Assembly: GCA_900554215.1 (NCBI GenBank) | Contig: USGG01000010.1 | Span: forward strand, 1-39,893 | Direction: 5' to 3' | Origin: an uncultured Megasphaera sp. | GTDB taxonomy: Bacteria; Bacillota; Negativicutes; Veillonellales; Megasphaeraceae | DNA: 39,893 nucleotides | Part shown: positions 16,353 to 24,164 of the stretch, in pieces | Layout: each line of letters begins with the position of its first letter | How positions within the stretch are numbered: the first letter of the stretch is position 1 | Translations under genes and position numbers: made by a program | Notes under the pieces: model-generated | What the model saw: the letters and a program-made list of their open reading frames with translations, nothing else | What the model was told of the DNA's origin: nothing | The model's database searches: none

Positions 16353-17699
16353 TTAAAGCAGCAGCAAGGGATTTTCCAAATATTCCCGAAGTCTGGATGT
16401 TACCAAACCAGCCGTCGCACCGTCGATAACTCGATGATCATATCCTAAGACAGCATTCATCATCGGAGCAATAACAATTTCATGGTTAACGACTACCGGT
16501 TTTTCAACAGTCCGGCATACGCCGAGTATCGTCGCTTCCGGAGGATTTACAATAGGCGTAAAATGATCGCATCCATACATTCCCAAATTACTGATCGTAC
16601 ATGTGCCGCCGGTCAATTCATCGGGGGACAGTTTCCCTTCGCGGGCTTTCTTAGCTAATTCCCCTACTTTAGCATGAATATCCATCAAACCGAGATGATT
16701 AGCATTTCGAATAACCGGAACGATCAGGCCGCTGTCAAGCGCCACGGCGACGCCCATATTAATTTCCGGATTATGAATAATGTAATCGCCGTCTAAGCTG
16801 TCGTTGGCATTGCGGTATTCTTCGAGAACCTTACACATCGCTTTAATGATAAGATCCGTAAAGGAAAATTTCTTGCCCATAGCGATGAATTTTTCACGCA
16901 GCGCCGTCGCTTCCGTCATATTAATTTCTACGGTATGATGAACGTGCGGCGTATTACGCCAACCTTCTCCCAAACGCTGAGCGATAACTTTTCTCATGCC
17001 TTTAAGTTTTTCTCCGTTAGGCGGCGCAGCCTCCGCTTTTTTCTCTGGAGCAGCCATAGCTGCTGCCGGCACGTTGACGACAGCGGAAGCAGGTTGTACG
17101 CCTGCGGCTTGTAACACGTCCGCCTTCATAATACGTCCTTCCGCATGTACATCTGCGGGATTAACGCCTAATTCTGCGGCAACTTTCGCAGCTGTCGGGG
17201 AAATTCTTACTTTACTGGATGCTTTATAAGCTTCTACGTCTTTACCGACTACGCGATTGTTATATCCCGTACCGGATACCAAAGCCAAGTCGATGCCGGC
17301 GTCTTTCGCTAATTTGCGGGCATATGGCGTAGCCAATACCCATCCGTCTACGACGGTATTTTGCGTCGGCACGCTGACCGGTATATCTTCCTGCGTCATG
17401 GAAACTTCAACGGCTTCCACAGCGGGAGCATCAGCCGGCGTTCCATCTCCGACCTGCTCGCCAGGCTGGCCAATATACCCCATCACGCCTTTAACCGGCA
17501 GCACATCGCCTTCTTGCGCTACAATCTTCAAAAGCACTCCGTCTTCATGGGCTTCTACGATATTACTGATCTTATCCGTTTCGACTTCGACGATTTCATC
17601 ACCTTGTTTTACAACATCCCCTTCTTGCTTAAGCCACTGCGACACGGTGCCTTCGGTCATAGTCAAGCCTAATTGGGGCATGGTAATTTCTGTTGCCAT
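16353..17699 (-). CDS. acoC: Dihydrolipoamide acyltransferase (E2) of the acetoin/2-oxoacid dehydrogenase complex
   Basis: A 448-residue E2. Domains in order: one lipoyl domain (1-80, K43 in VETDKISN); a linker; a peripheral-subunit-binding domain (about 120-158, LATPYARKLAKDAGIDL); a second one (about 163-200, RISPTAAKVAAELGVNPADV); an Ala/Pro linker; and the catalytic domain (230-448) ending with DHRVIDGATAG, which holds the catalytic His and Asp. It transfers the acyl group to CoA and forms the core of the complex. Two subunit-binding domains in tandem is more than the single one of classical PDH. ATG 17699 has AAGGAGG 8 bases before it; ATG 17705 is too close to that site. Confidence 0.92.
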   Translation of the reverse strand: MATEITMPQLGLTMTEGTVSQWLKQEGDVVKQGDEIVEVETDKISNIVEAHEDGVLLKIVAQEGDVLPVKGVMGYIGQPGEQVGDGTPADAPAVEAVEVSMTQEDIPVSVPTQNTVVDGWVLATPYARKLAKDAGIDLALVSGTGYNNRVVGKDVEAYKASSKVRISPTAAKVAAELGVNPADVHAEGRIMKADVLQAAGVQPASAVVNVPAAAMAAPEKKAEAAPPNGEKLKGMRKVIAQRLGEGWRNTPHVHHTVEINMTEATALREKFIAMGKKFSFTDLIIKAMCKVLEEYRNANDSLDGDYIIHNPEINMGVAVALDSGLIVPVIRNANHLGLMDIHAKVGELAKKAREGKLSPDELTGGTCTISNLGMYGCDHFTPIVNPPEATILGVCRTVEKPVVVNHEIVIAPMMNAVLGYDHRVIDGATAGLVTSRLREYLENPLLLL

Positions 17700-17719
17700 A
17701 GCCATAACCTCCTTTTAGA

Positions 17720-17745
17720 TGCCGGCAGTATACACGCTGCCGGCA
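17720..17745 (-). other. Intercistronic hairpin before E2
   Basis: TGCCGGCAG pairs with CTGCCGGCA around an 8-base loop directly upstream of the AAGGAGG of the E2 gene. It shares its core with the hairpin before E3 (16311-16334). Confidence 0.7.
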
Positions 17746-17755
17746 CGTATTCTAT

Positions 17756-19063
17756 TTATTTTTCTTGTCCAATTTCAACAGCCGTCTTCTTCGGCAAGGT
17801 CAGCATAACTAATCCGGAAATGACCAGCATGCCGCCTAATGCAAAATATCCTAAATCGGTCGATCCAGTATTCTGTTTGATTACGCCAAGCATAAACGGT
17901 CCAAGGTATCCGCCCAAGTTTGCAATAGAATTGATCAAGGCAGTCGCGCCGGCTGCCGCCGCGCCGCTTAAGAAGGTTGTCGGCACAGACCACCATGTAC
18001 CCATCGCGGCATATACGCCGACAGCAGTGAGGCAAATAAAGAACAAATTAAGTAAGCTGTTCGTAATAAAGGGAGCGCAAATCAAACCTACTGCGCCTAA
18101 GAACATGCACCCGGCTACATGCCAGCGTTTTTCACCAGTTCTTGAAGAGCTGTTGCCGACGATAACCTGCGCTACGAGAGCTACGGCCATCGGCAGGGCA
18201 ATAGCAATCCCTACCAGCGTCGTAGACCATCCGGACAAGCTGTGAAGAACCTGCGGCATCCAGAAATTAAATCCCCAGAAACCCGTTATCCATGTGAAAT
18301 AGATGACACACAAACGCCAAACTTGTTTATCTGTCAAAGACTGCCAAATCGTATATTTTTTAACAGCTTCTTTCGCCCGATCTTCAGCAGCGATTGTTTC
18401 ATTTAAGTATTCTTTTTCAAGCGGAGACAACCACTTAACTTTATCCGGGCGATCTTTTACCCAAAACAGAAATACAAACGTAAATACAATAGCCGGTACG
18501 GCTTCAATTAAAAATAATGTCTGCCAGCCATGGAAACCAAATAAATCAAGTTCCAATAAAAATCCAGCTACAGGCGCGCCGATAATAGCAGCTATTAAAA
18601 GACTGGTCAGCATAAGTGAAATGGCCGCTGCCCGTTCTTTAGCTAAAAACCACCTTGGGAACAATACAGCGTAGATAACCGGATATAAGCTGGCTTCGCA
18701 AGCTCCCAATAAAAATCGGAACAGATAAAACTGAAATTCCGAAGTCATAAATGCCAACAGGCCGCATACGACGCCCCAGGTAAACATAATACGGGCAATC
18801 CATTTGCAGGCATCGAATTTAGCCGCAATCAAGGAACCAGGAAGTTCGAAGAAGAAATATCCTAAGAAGAACATTCCTGCGCCGGCTCCAAAAATTTCCG
18901 GAGTCAGCCAGTCTAAGTCGTTCTGCATTGTCATTCCGGCGTAAGCAATATTTACACGGTCGAGAAACGCGATAACCGATACGAGAAATACCGGCAATAT
19001 AATATGAATTTTCCGCCGTTTATCTAAACTGGCAAAATCTATGTTTGCATATTTCGGGTTCAT
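17756..19063 (-). CDS. MFS transporter, anion:cation symporter (ACS) type
   Basis: A 435-residue permease with about 12 helices. The N-terminal pattern (HIILPVFLVSVIAFLDRVNIAYA, then GMFFLGYFFFELPGSLIAAKF) is that of the ACS family, whose members import organic anions such as tartrate, hexuronates, galactarate or phthalates with protons or sodium. LLGACEASLYPVIYAVLFPRW is the family motif after helix 5. It sits between E1 beta and E2, with 32 and 56 bases on either side, so it is part of the operon and most likely brings in the pathway's substrate. Acetoin itself is uncharged, so an ACS carrier argues for an acid substrate. The ribosome site (AAAGGG) is weak and distant. Confidence 0.85.
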   Translation of the reverse strand: MNPKYANIDFASLDKRRKIHIILPVFLVSVIAFLDRVNIAYAGMTMQNDLDWLTPEIFGAGAGMFFLGYFFFELPGSLIAAKFDACKWIARIMFTWGVVCGLLAFMTSEFQFYLFRFLLGACEASLYPVIYAVLFPRWFLAKERAAAISLMLTSLLIAAIIGAPVAGFLLELDLFGFHGWQTLFLIEAVPAIVFTFVFLFWVKDRPDKVKWLSPLEKEYLNETIAAEDRAKEAVKKYTIWQSLTDKQVWRLCVIYFTWITGFWGFNFWMPQVLHSLSGWSTTLVGIAIALPMAVALVAQVIVGNSSSRTGEKRWHVAGCMFLGAVGLICAPFITNSLLNLFFICLTAVGVYAAMGTWWSVPTTFLSGAAAAGATALINSIANLGGYLGPFMLGVIKQNTGSTDLGYFALGGMLVISGLVMLTLPKKTAVEIGQEK

Positions 19064-19095
19064 TAACCATCAGCCCTTTCCACTAAATGCGTACA

Positions 19096-20079
19096 CTATC
19101 TCTTATTTTCCATCATTTCCTTTACGGCTTTTACGATATCTTCTGGTTCAATCTTGACCAGACGTTCCAGCGTCGGCGCATAAGGAATCGGAACAAAGGG
19201 CGCGCCCAATCGTACAATCGGCGCATCGAGATAATCAACCATTTCTTCCGCCGTCCGCGCTGCAACTTCCGCGCCGACGCCGCCTTGCTTAACAGCTTCA
19301 TGAACGATCATGAGACGTTTTGTTTTCTTGAGAGATTCATAAATCGTATCCATATCAAGCGGAGAAATAGTCCTCAAATCAATGCATTCTGCATGAATTC
19401 CTTCTTTATCTAATTCTTTCGCTGCAGCCAAGACGTTCGTCATGTAGAAAGAATAAGACACAATCGTTAAGTCAGTACCTTCTTTAGCGACATTCGCCTT
19501 TCCAATAGGAGTAAGGTATTCGCCTTCGGGAACTTCGCCTTTCATAGAAAATAATTTTTTATGTTCAAAATAAAGAACGGGATCATCGCTGCGAATAGCC
19601 GATTTCAGCAGACCTTTCGCATCGGCAGGGTTGGAAGGAATAACGACCTTGATACCGGGAATATGCATAAACCAAGCTTCCAGACATTGGGAATGCTGCG
19701 CCGCGCCGCCGCGCGTCATGCCGTCAGGTGCACGGAGTACAAGGGGAACCTTAGCCTGACCGCCGAACATATACCGTGCTTTAGCCATTTGATTTAAAAT
19801 TTCGTCCATCGGTACGCCGATAAAATCAGCAAAATGCATATCCACGACAGGACGCATGCCTGCTAAGGCCGCGCCGACGCCGCCGCCAATAATTGCCGTT
19901 TCGGAAATCGGCGTATCGCGTACGCGTTCTTTTCCAAATTCGTCAGCTAACCCTTTAAACTGTCCAAAAATGCCGCCCTGCCGTGCTATATCTTCACCCA
20001 TAAGGAATACGTTCTTATCGCGCTGCATTTCTTCTCTCATGGCTTCCTGTGTTGCTACAGAAAATGTAATCTTTCTCAT
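19096..20079 (-). CDS. acoB: Acetoin/2-oxoacid dehydrogenase E1 component, beta subunit
   Basis: A 327-residue E1 beta, normal length. ITFSVATQEAMREEM and FLMGEDIARQGGIFG form the N-terminal part of the TPP site with the catalytic Glu. RDTPISETAIIGGGVGAALAGMRPVVD follows. GGAAQHSQCLEAWFMHIPGIKVV contains the conserved His, and the C-terminal transketolase domain ends with APFVPIPYAPTLERLV. With E1 alpha it binds TPP and transfers the acyl unit to the lipoyl arm of E2. AAGGAGG lies about 10 bases before the ATG. It lies 52 bases after the E1 alpha gene. Confidence 0.93.
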   Translation of the reverse strand: MRKITFSVATQEAMREEMQRDKNVFLMGEDIARQGGIFGQFKGLADEFGKERVRDTPISETAIIGGGVGAALAGMRPVVDMHFADFIGVPMDEILNQMAKARYMFGGQAKVPLVLRAPDGMTRGGAAQHSQCLEAWFMHIPGIKVVIPSNPADAKGLLKSAIRSDDPVLYFEHKKLFSMKGEVPEGEYLTPIGKANVAKEGTDLTIVSYSFYMTNVLAAAKELDKEGIHAECIDLRTISPLDMDTIYESLKKTKRLMIVHEAVKQGGVGAEVAARTAEEMVDYLDAPIVRLGAPFVPIPYAPTLERLVKIEPEDIVKAVKEMMENKR

Positions 20080-20131
20080 AATGGATATGCCTCCTTCATT
20101 TATTCCTGTATCACGAAATCACTTTACGGTT

Positions 20132-21094
20132 CTAATCTATATAATAATTGGCCATCAATTCTTCCGGCGCGGGATATGGCGCCGCATCGGCTTCTTTAAC
20201 AGCTTCCAACACGAGATTCTTCGCGTCTTCATCCATCTTGTCCATTTCTGCTTCAGTCAGCCAGCCTTTTTCCAATACGGTTTTGCGGAAATTTTGAATG
20301 GGATCGTCTTCAGTAAAATGTTCGTTTACTTCTTCTTTTGTACGATATAATTCCGGGTCGCCCACGAAGTGGCCTTTAATACGATATGTTTTCAATTCAA
20401 GTAAATATGGACCCTTGCCGCTGCGGACATATTCCACAGCTTCTTTAGCCGCTTCATATACGGCAAAGAAATCGTTGCCATTTACGCTCTTGCCAGGCAT
20501 ATCATATCCAACGGCGCGGACAGAAATATCTTTGACCGACGTTGCCGTGAGATATGGAGTCGTGGAAGCCCACTGATTCATTTCACATACGTAGAGTACA
20601 GGAAGTTTCCAAACGGAGGCCATATTGCACGATTCATGGAATGTACCGCGATTGGAAGCGCCGTCTCCGAAAAATGCGACGGCAATTTGTTTGGACCCTC
20701 TTAGTTTAGCGGCCAGCGCAGCACCCATAGCCAAATTATACCCTGCGCCTACAACACCGTTTGCGCCGAGCATGCCGATAGAGAAGTCTGCAATATGCAT
20801 GGAGCCGCCTTTTCCATGGCAATATCCCGTTTCTTTTCCGTATAATTCAGCCATCATCTTTTTGACATCGGCGCCTTTGGCAATGCAGTGACCATGACCG
20901 CGATGCGTGCTTTCAATATAATCGTCATCATTCAAATTTTCGCATACGCCGACGCCGCAAGCTTCTTCCCCGATATACAAATGCGTAAATCCCGGCAATT
21001 CCCCGGCAAGGAATATTTCTTCAACCTTGGATTCATACGCACGAATCGTCGTCATTCTCCGATATGCGTCTTTCAAGAACTCTTTGTCGTACAT
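20132..21094 (-). CDS. acoA: Acetoin/2-oxoacid dehydrogenase E1 component, alpha subunit
   Basis: A 320-residue E1 alpha, closer in length to acetoin dehydrogenase (about 325-333) than to PDH. HRGHGHCIAKGADVKKMMAE and GKGGSMHIAD are as in AcoA. The TPP/Mg motif is GDGASNRGTFHESCNMASVW (143-162) with the far end at EMNQWASTTP (171-180). Classical AcoA has ENNGYGESTP there. Here the second Asn, the likely Mg ligand, is kept as N173, while the first Asn is Met and the Tyr is Trp. RIKGHFVGDPELYRTKEE carries the catalytic His region. AAGGAG precedes the ATG. The enzyme family is certain; the substrate is not. Confidence 0.92.
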   Translation of the reverse strand: MYDKEFLKDAYRRMTTIRAYESKVEEIFLAGELPGFTHLYIGEEACGVGVCENLNDDDYIESTHRGHGHCIAKGADVKKMMAELYGKETGYCHGKGGSMHIADFSIGMLGANGVVGAGYNLAMGAALAAKLRGSKQIAVAFFGDGASNRGTFHESCNMASVWKLPVLYVCEMNQWASTTPYLTATSVKDISVRAVGYDMPGKSVNGNDFFAVYEAAKEAVEYVRSGKGPYLLELKTYRIKGHFVGDPELYRTKEEVNEHFTEDDPIQNFRKTVLEKGWLTEAEMDKMDEDAKNLVLEAVKEADAAPYPAPEELMANYYID

Positions 21095-21132
21095 AAAACA
21101 TCTCTCCTTTTCATATAAAAATTTTATAAAAA

Positions 21133-21900
21133 TTAATTAATGAACACTGTCTGCCGATTTTCTTTTAAGGCATATCCCTCTTTTAGCTGATAAAAATCGG
21201 TTTCCAAATTTGTCAACTGCCGTATACCAGATACGTCATCATCAGCAAAGGGAATATGGTACAAAAGAACTTGCGGGCAGCCTAATTCCCTCAGCCATTG
21301 ACGACGGCGGCGATCCGCATAAGAAAGAGGATTTATAAAAATACTCTTTAGCTGCGTTTGCGACAACATATTGCGGATATTTCGCACAGGATACGACCAG
21401 TCCGTATCCCCCATAAATAAATAACCGCTTCCGTTTAACACAAGAGCAATACTGTAGTGAGGAACATCAAACAAAGCATTGCCCATATGTTTTGTTTTAA
21501 AAAATATAACCCAACTATCTGGATATATTTTGTCATAAAAAATAGCTTCGCCCTTCTGACCGACAGTAATGACCCGAGCCCCCTCCTTCGTCGTTCGAAT
21601 TATCCCGGTGTCCTCATATTCCAATTGATTTCCGCTAACGTCCGGCACGTATACATGGCGAACTTCATTGTTCTTTAAATAATTATTTACATACCGAGAA
21701 CTAAAATGATCTTCATGGCGATGAGTAAACAAAAGAACGTCTGTATTTCGAAAAAGATTTCCCTTGCCTTCGGCAGCACAGCATACCTCGCTAGGTTTTT
21801 GATTAAAAAACTCGTTTCCTCCGTACAAACTGTCGATAAGTATAGAATGTTTTCTGTCCCGCAGATATATGCCTGCATTGCCAACTAAGGTACATTTCAT
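21133..21900 (-). CDS. MBL-fold metallo-hydrolase (UlaG-like)
   Basis: A 255-residue metallo-beta-lactamase-fold protein. The metal motif is THRHEDHFSSR (H-x-H-x-D-H), a later Asp is in LFMGDTDWSY, and a possible final His is in LLYHIPFADDD. A compact protein with MKCTLVGNAGIYL at the start resembles COG2220 (UlaG-type) hydrolases, some of which are lactonases acting on sugar-acid phosphates. It sits between the hydroxyacid dehydrogenase (13 bases) and E1 alpha (38 bases), so it is in the same operon. If it is a lactonase it would fit an acid-sugar substrate, but this is inference. GAAGGA precedes the ATG. Confidence 0.75.
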   Translation of the reverse strand: MKCTLVGNAGIYLRDRKHSILIDSLYGGNEFFNQKPSEVCCAAEGKGNLFRNTDVLLFTHRHEDHFSSRYVNNYLKNNEVRHVYVPDVSGNQLEYEDTGIIRTTKEGARVITVGQKGEAIFYDKIYPDSWVIFFKTKHMGNALFDVPHYSIALVLNGSGYLFMGDTDWSYPVRNIRNMLSQTQLKSIFINPLSYADRRRRQWLRELGCPQVLLYHIPFADDDVSGIRQLTNLETDFYQLKEGYALKENRQTVFIN

Positions 21901-21913
21901 CGTCTATTCCTTC

Positions 21914-22795
21914 CTACAGATCGTTTCCAACAATAACGTCCATTTTCGATTCAAAATATTTGATCATACCTGCCTGATCTATATCGATATATCCATTGTC
22001 GGCCATCCAGTCCATAATGCGCAGCGTTACATCGCTGACAGGCAAATCAACGCCAAGATGGTGAGCATATGCTTTCGCATTGATCAAATCCTTTCGATGT
22101 ACAGCAATACGCGCGCCCGGCTCATAGTCTCTAGCAATAATCTTTGGTACTTTATTGTCATACAGCGGTCCTCCAGCAAAACCGGCACGAGTCGCATCAA
22201 AGGTAGTCTGCAAATCAATACCGGCTTTAGCAGCAAAAGCATACCCTTCAGCAATCGCCGCCAAATATGCGCCGGCAATCGTATTGTTGACCAGCTTCGT
22301 TACGTCGCCGCTTCCCGGGCCGCCAGTATATACAGGGTGTCCCATGCATTCCAGCAGAGGTTTGATTTCTTCAAAAATAGCTTTATCCCCGCCAGTCATA
22401 ATCGCTAATGTTCCTGCAATAGCCATAGGATTTCCGCCGCTCACCGGAGAATCCAACAAATGCATCCCTGCTGCTTTAACTTTTTCATACATTTCTTTGA
22501 TGATATGCGGTGCAGTAGATGACAGATCAATAATGATATTTCCCTTTTTTCCGTATTTTATGGCCCGTTCAATGGAATCAATAATAATAGCGTGCGTCGG
22601 CAGCATCTGCATGATAACGTCACATTGCGGATATACCTCGTTCATTTCTTTTACAGGATGTCCGCCGGCTGCTGCGAATTCATCAAGCTGCTCATTGACA
22701 ACATCGTAGCCATACACGACGCAGCCCGATTTTTGAATCAAATTTTTAGCCATTGGTAAACCCATAACGCCTAATCCCAAAAATCCAATGTTCAT
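21914..22795 (-). CDS. Beta-hydroxyacid dehydrogenase (3-hydroxyisobutyrate / tartronate-semialdehyde reductase family)
   Basis: A 293-residue dehydrogenase and the first gene of the operon. The nucleotide motif is GFLGLGVMGLPMAKNL. The Asp after the second strand (YGYDVVNEQL) suggests NAD rather than NADP. The substrate signature DSPVSGGNPMA and the catalytic lysine in GSGDVTKLVNN are present. LHRKD-like VHRKDLINAKAYA ends the all-helical domain. Members act on 3-hydroxyisobutyrate, glycerate, tartronate semialdehyde or threonate. Which one applies cannot be decided here. A weak GGGGCG ribosome site precedes ATG 22795. Upstream is a 549-base AT-rich divergent region with palindromes. Confidence 0.88.
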   Translation of the reverse strand: MNIGFLGLGVMGLPMAKNLIQKSGCVVYGYDVVNEQLDEFAAAGGHPVKEMNEVYPQCDVIMQMLPTHAIIIDSIERAIKYGKKGNIIIDLSSTAPHIIKEMYEKVKAAGMHLLDSPVSGGNPMAIAGTLAIMTGGDKAIFEEIKPLLECMGHPVYTGGPGSGDVTKLVNNTIAGAYLAAIAEGYAFAAKAGIDLQTTFDATRAGFAGGPLYDNKVPKIIARDYEPGARIAVHRKDLINAKAYAHHLGVDLPVSDVTLRIMDWMADNGYIDIDQAGMIKYFESKMDVIVGNDL

Positions 22796-22895
22796 ACTAT
22801 CAGCGCCCCTTTTTTATTATGTCTAAAAATTATTTTTATTATCTGTTATTCGCATTATCCATGACTTTATTTTACCCATGTTTAAAAATATTTTT

Positions 22896-22911
22896 TGTAT
22901 CGCCTTATACC
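22896..22911 (-). promoter_or_regulatory. Candidate operator before the dehydrogenase operon
   Basis: TGTATC-GCCT-TATACC is an imperfect palindrome with the 6-4-6 layout of Crp/Fnr sites. Read on the minus strand it includes TGGTATAAG, an extended -10, about 100 bases before the operon's first start codon. A matching sequence lies before the regulator gene at 23250. The site and promoter are inferred. Confidence 0.45.
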
Positions 22912-23046
22912 ATTTTCATAAAAGGCATGATTTATTTTAAAATCAAAAAAAATTACCCACCATTTTTACTATATTTTAAATAACCTCTATACAACCATGC
23001 CGCTTTAAGTCATCGCCGATTTGTAATATCACTACTTATTATTAAT

Positions 23047-23101
23047 AACCTATATTTTTTATATATCGATCATCCTATATACACATCGTCAAATATAGGT
23101 T
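23047..23101. repeat. Spaced 11-base inverted repeat in the divergent region
   Basis: AACCTATATTT (23047-23057) is matched exactly by AAATATAGGTT (23091-23101), with centres 44 bases apart, about four helical turns. It lies midway in the 22796-23344 region between the dehydrogenase operon and the regulator. No gene is seen in that region; it is about 75-80% A+T by eye. Confidence 0.6.
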
Positions 23102-23249
23102 AGAATGAAAGAACTTGATATACTAACAGCAAATATCGGTATTCATTTTTTATAATTAATACGAGATGTTTGAAAATAACACTAAAAATATGTAGTATTC
23201 CTATTCTTTTTTTATATTTTTTTCATATACTTTTTATTTTAAGGCGTAT

Positions 23250-23265
23250 TGTATACATTTATACA
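23250..23265 (+). promoter_or_regulatory. Candidate operator before the Crp/Fnr-type regulator
   Basis: TGTATA-CATT-TATACA is a perfect palindrome with a 4-base centre, about 80 bases before the regulator start codon. It matches the site at 22896 in 10 of 12 arm positions, so both may be bound by the encoded regulator. Confidence 0.5.
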
Positions 23266-23344
23266 TTCTGTTATTTAATTTTAATGCATAATTAATATGC
23301 GATTACGTTATTTTAACGTGTTATTTTTAAAAGGAGGATACAGA

Positions 23345-23992
23345 ATGTCATGCAATATATCCGCTCAGCATAATGCACCTTTAATTAACCTTTTCCTGAG
23401 TCATGGAATCCGTGAAATCCATAATTCAAATGAAATCATTTTTATAAAAGATGAACCTGCAAAATATTTATATTTCATTGAAAAAGGAAGCATTCGAGTA
23501 TATATTCCTTACAGAAATGGCGACGAACGTACACTATGTTATTTTTATCCCGGAACAATTATCGGAGAAGAGGCGTTCGGAACTCCTCCAGTCCGCATAG
23601 TTTGTACAAACAGCTTGTCTGAAACACGATTATATAAATTATCGGCAGGCAATCTTTTATCGTTAGCACAAAAAGATAATCTAGTGATCCCTAATCTGTT
23701 ATCATTTTTTATGAAAAAAATAACTTTGCTTCATAGTTGGATTTTTTACAGTCAGTTCAAAAAGAATGAAGCAAAAATAGCCTGTCTTATTTATACTTTA
23801 TCTAAACAAAATGCAAAAATTAATTTATCTCATGAACAAATTGCTGCCGTAACGGGAATGACCCGCGTAACAGCAACCCGAATCCTCGATACATTTTCCA
23901 AAAAAGGCCTTATTTCCAGTCAATATAAGAGTTTAAAAGTCCTAAAAGAAGATGAATTAAAAGAAATATTTGACTACAAAGAATTTTTCTAA
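23345..23992 (+). CDS. Crp/Fnr family transcriptional regulator
   Basis: A 215-residue regulator. Residues about 20-115 form the cyclic-nucleotide-binding-type beta roll (IIFIKDEPAKYLYFIEKGSIRVY, then PGTIIGEEAFG). A long dimer helix follows, then a Crp-type helix-turn-helix (about 155-190; LSHEQIAAVTGMTRVTATRIL). The four N-terminal cysteines of oxygen-sensing Fnr are absent, and the Arg/Ser pair that binds cAMP is not obvious, so the effector is unknown. ATG 23345 follows AAAAGGAGG by 7 bases. It is divergent from the dehydrogenase operon and is its probable regulator. Codon use is A/T-rich, in contrast to the flanking purL and opp genes. Confidence 0.9.
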   Translation: MSCNISAQHNAPLINLFLSHGIREIHNSNEIIFIKDEPAKYLYFIEKGSIRVYIPYRNGDERTLCYFYPGTIIGEEAFGTPPVRIVCTNSLSETRLYKLSAGNLLSLAQKDNLVIPNLLSFFMKKITLLHSWIFYSQFKKNEAKIACLIYTLSKQNAKINLSHEQIAAVTGMTRVTATRILDTFSKKGLISSQYKSLKVLKEDELKEIFDYKEFF

Positions 23993-24004
23993 AAAATAAT
24001 ACTA

Positions 24005-24066
24005 AAAAAGCCTTTTGAGTTCCCCGATAAAAAACTATCGCAAATAGGAAACTCAAAAGGCTTTTT
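24005..24066 (+). terminator. Terminator of the regulator gene
   Basis: AAAAAGCCTTTTGAGTT (24005-24021) pairs with AACTCAAAAGGCTTTTT (24050-24066). The distal arm ends in a T run. It lies 13 bases after the regulator's stop codon. Confidence 0.88.
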
Positions 24067-24080
24067 GTATATATTTATAC

Positions 24081-24152
24081 AAAAAAATAAAAAAGCCACA
24101 TAAAACTGCAAGACTGCTTTTTACAAAACAGAACCCTGCAGTTTTACATGGC
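24081..24152 (-). terminator. Terminator of the small membrane protein gene
   Basis: On the minus strand GCCATGTAAAACTGCA (24152-24137) pairs with TGCAGTTTTATGTGGC (24110-24095), then T6-A-T7. It supports the existence of a minus-strand transcript ending here. Confidence 0.85.
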
Positions 24153-24164
24153 AAGCACTATCAA

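Noticed and set aside
22796..23344. Sigma-54 promoter for the aco-type operon
   Set aside because: No GG-N10-GC element was found upstream, and there is no AcoR-type activator gene in the window.
24066..24081. Third copy of the palindrome, TGTATA-TATT-TATACA
   Set aside because: It lies between two back-to-back terminators whose T and A tails make such symmetry likely by chance, and it is not upstream of a gene.
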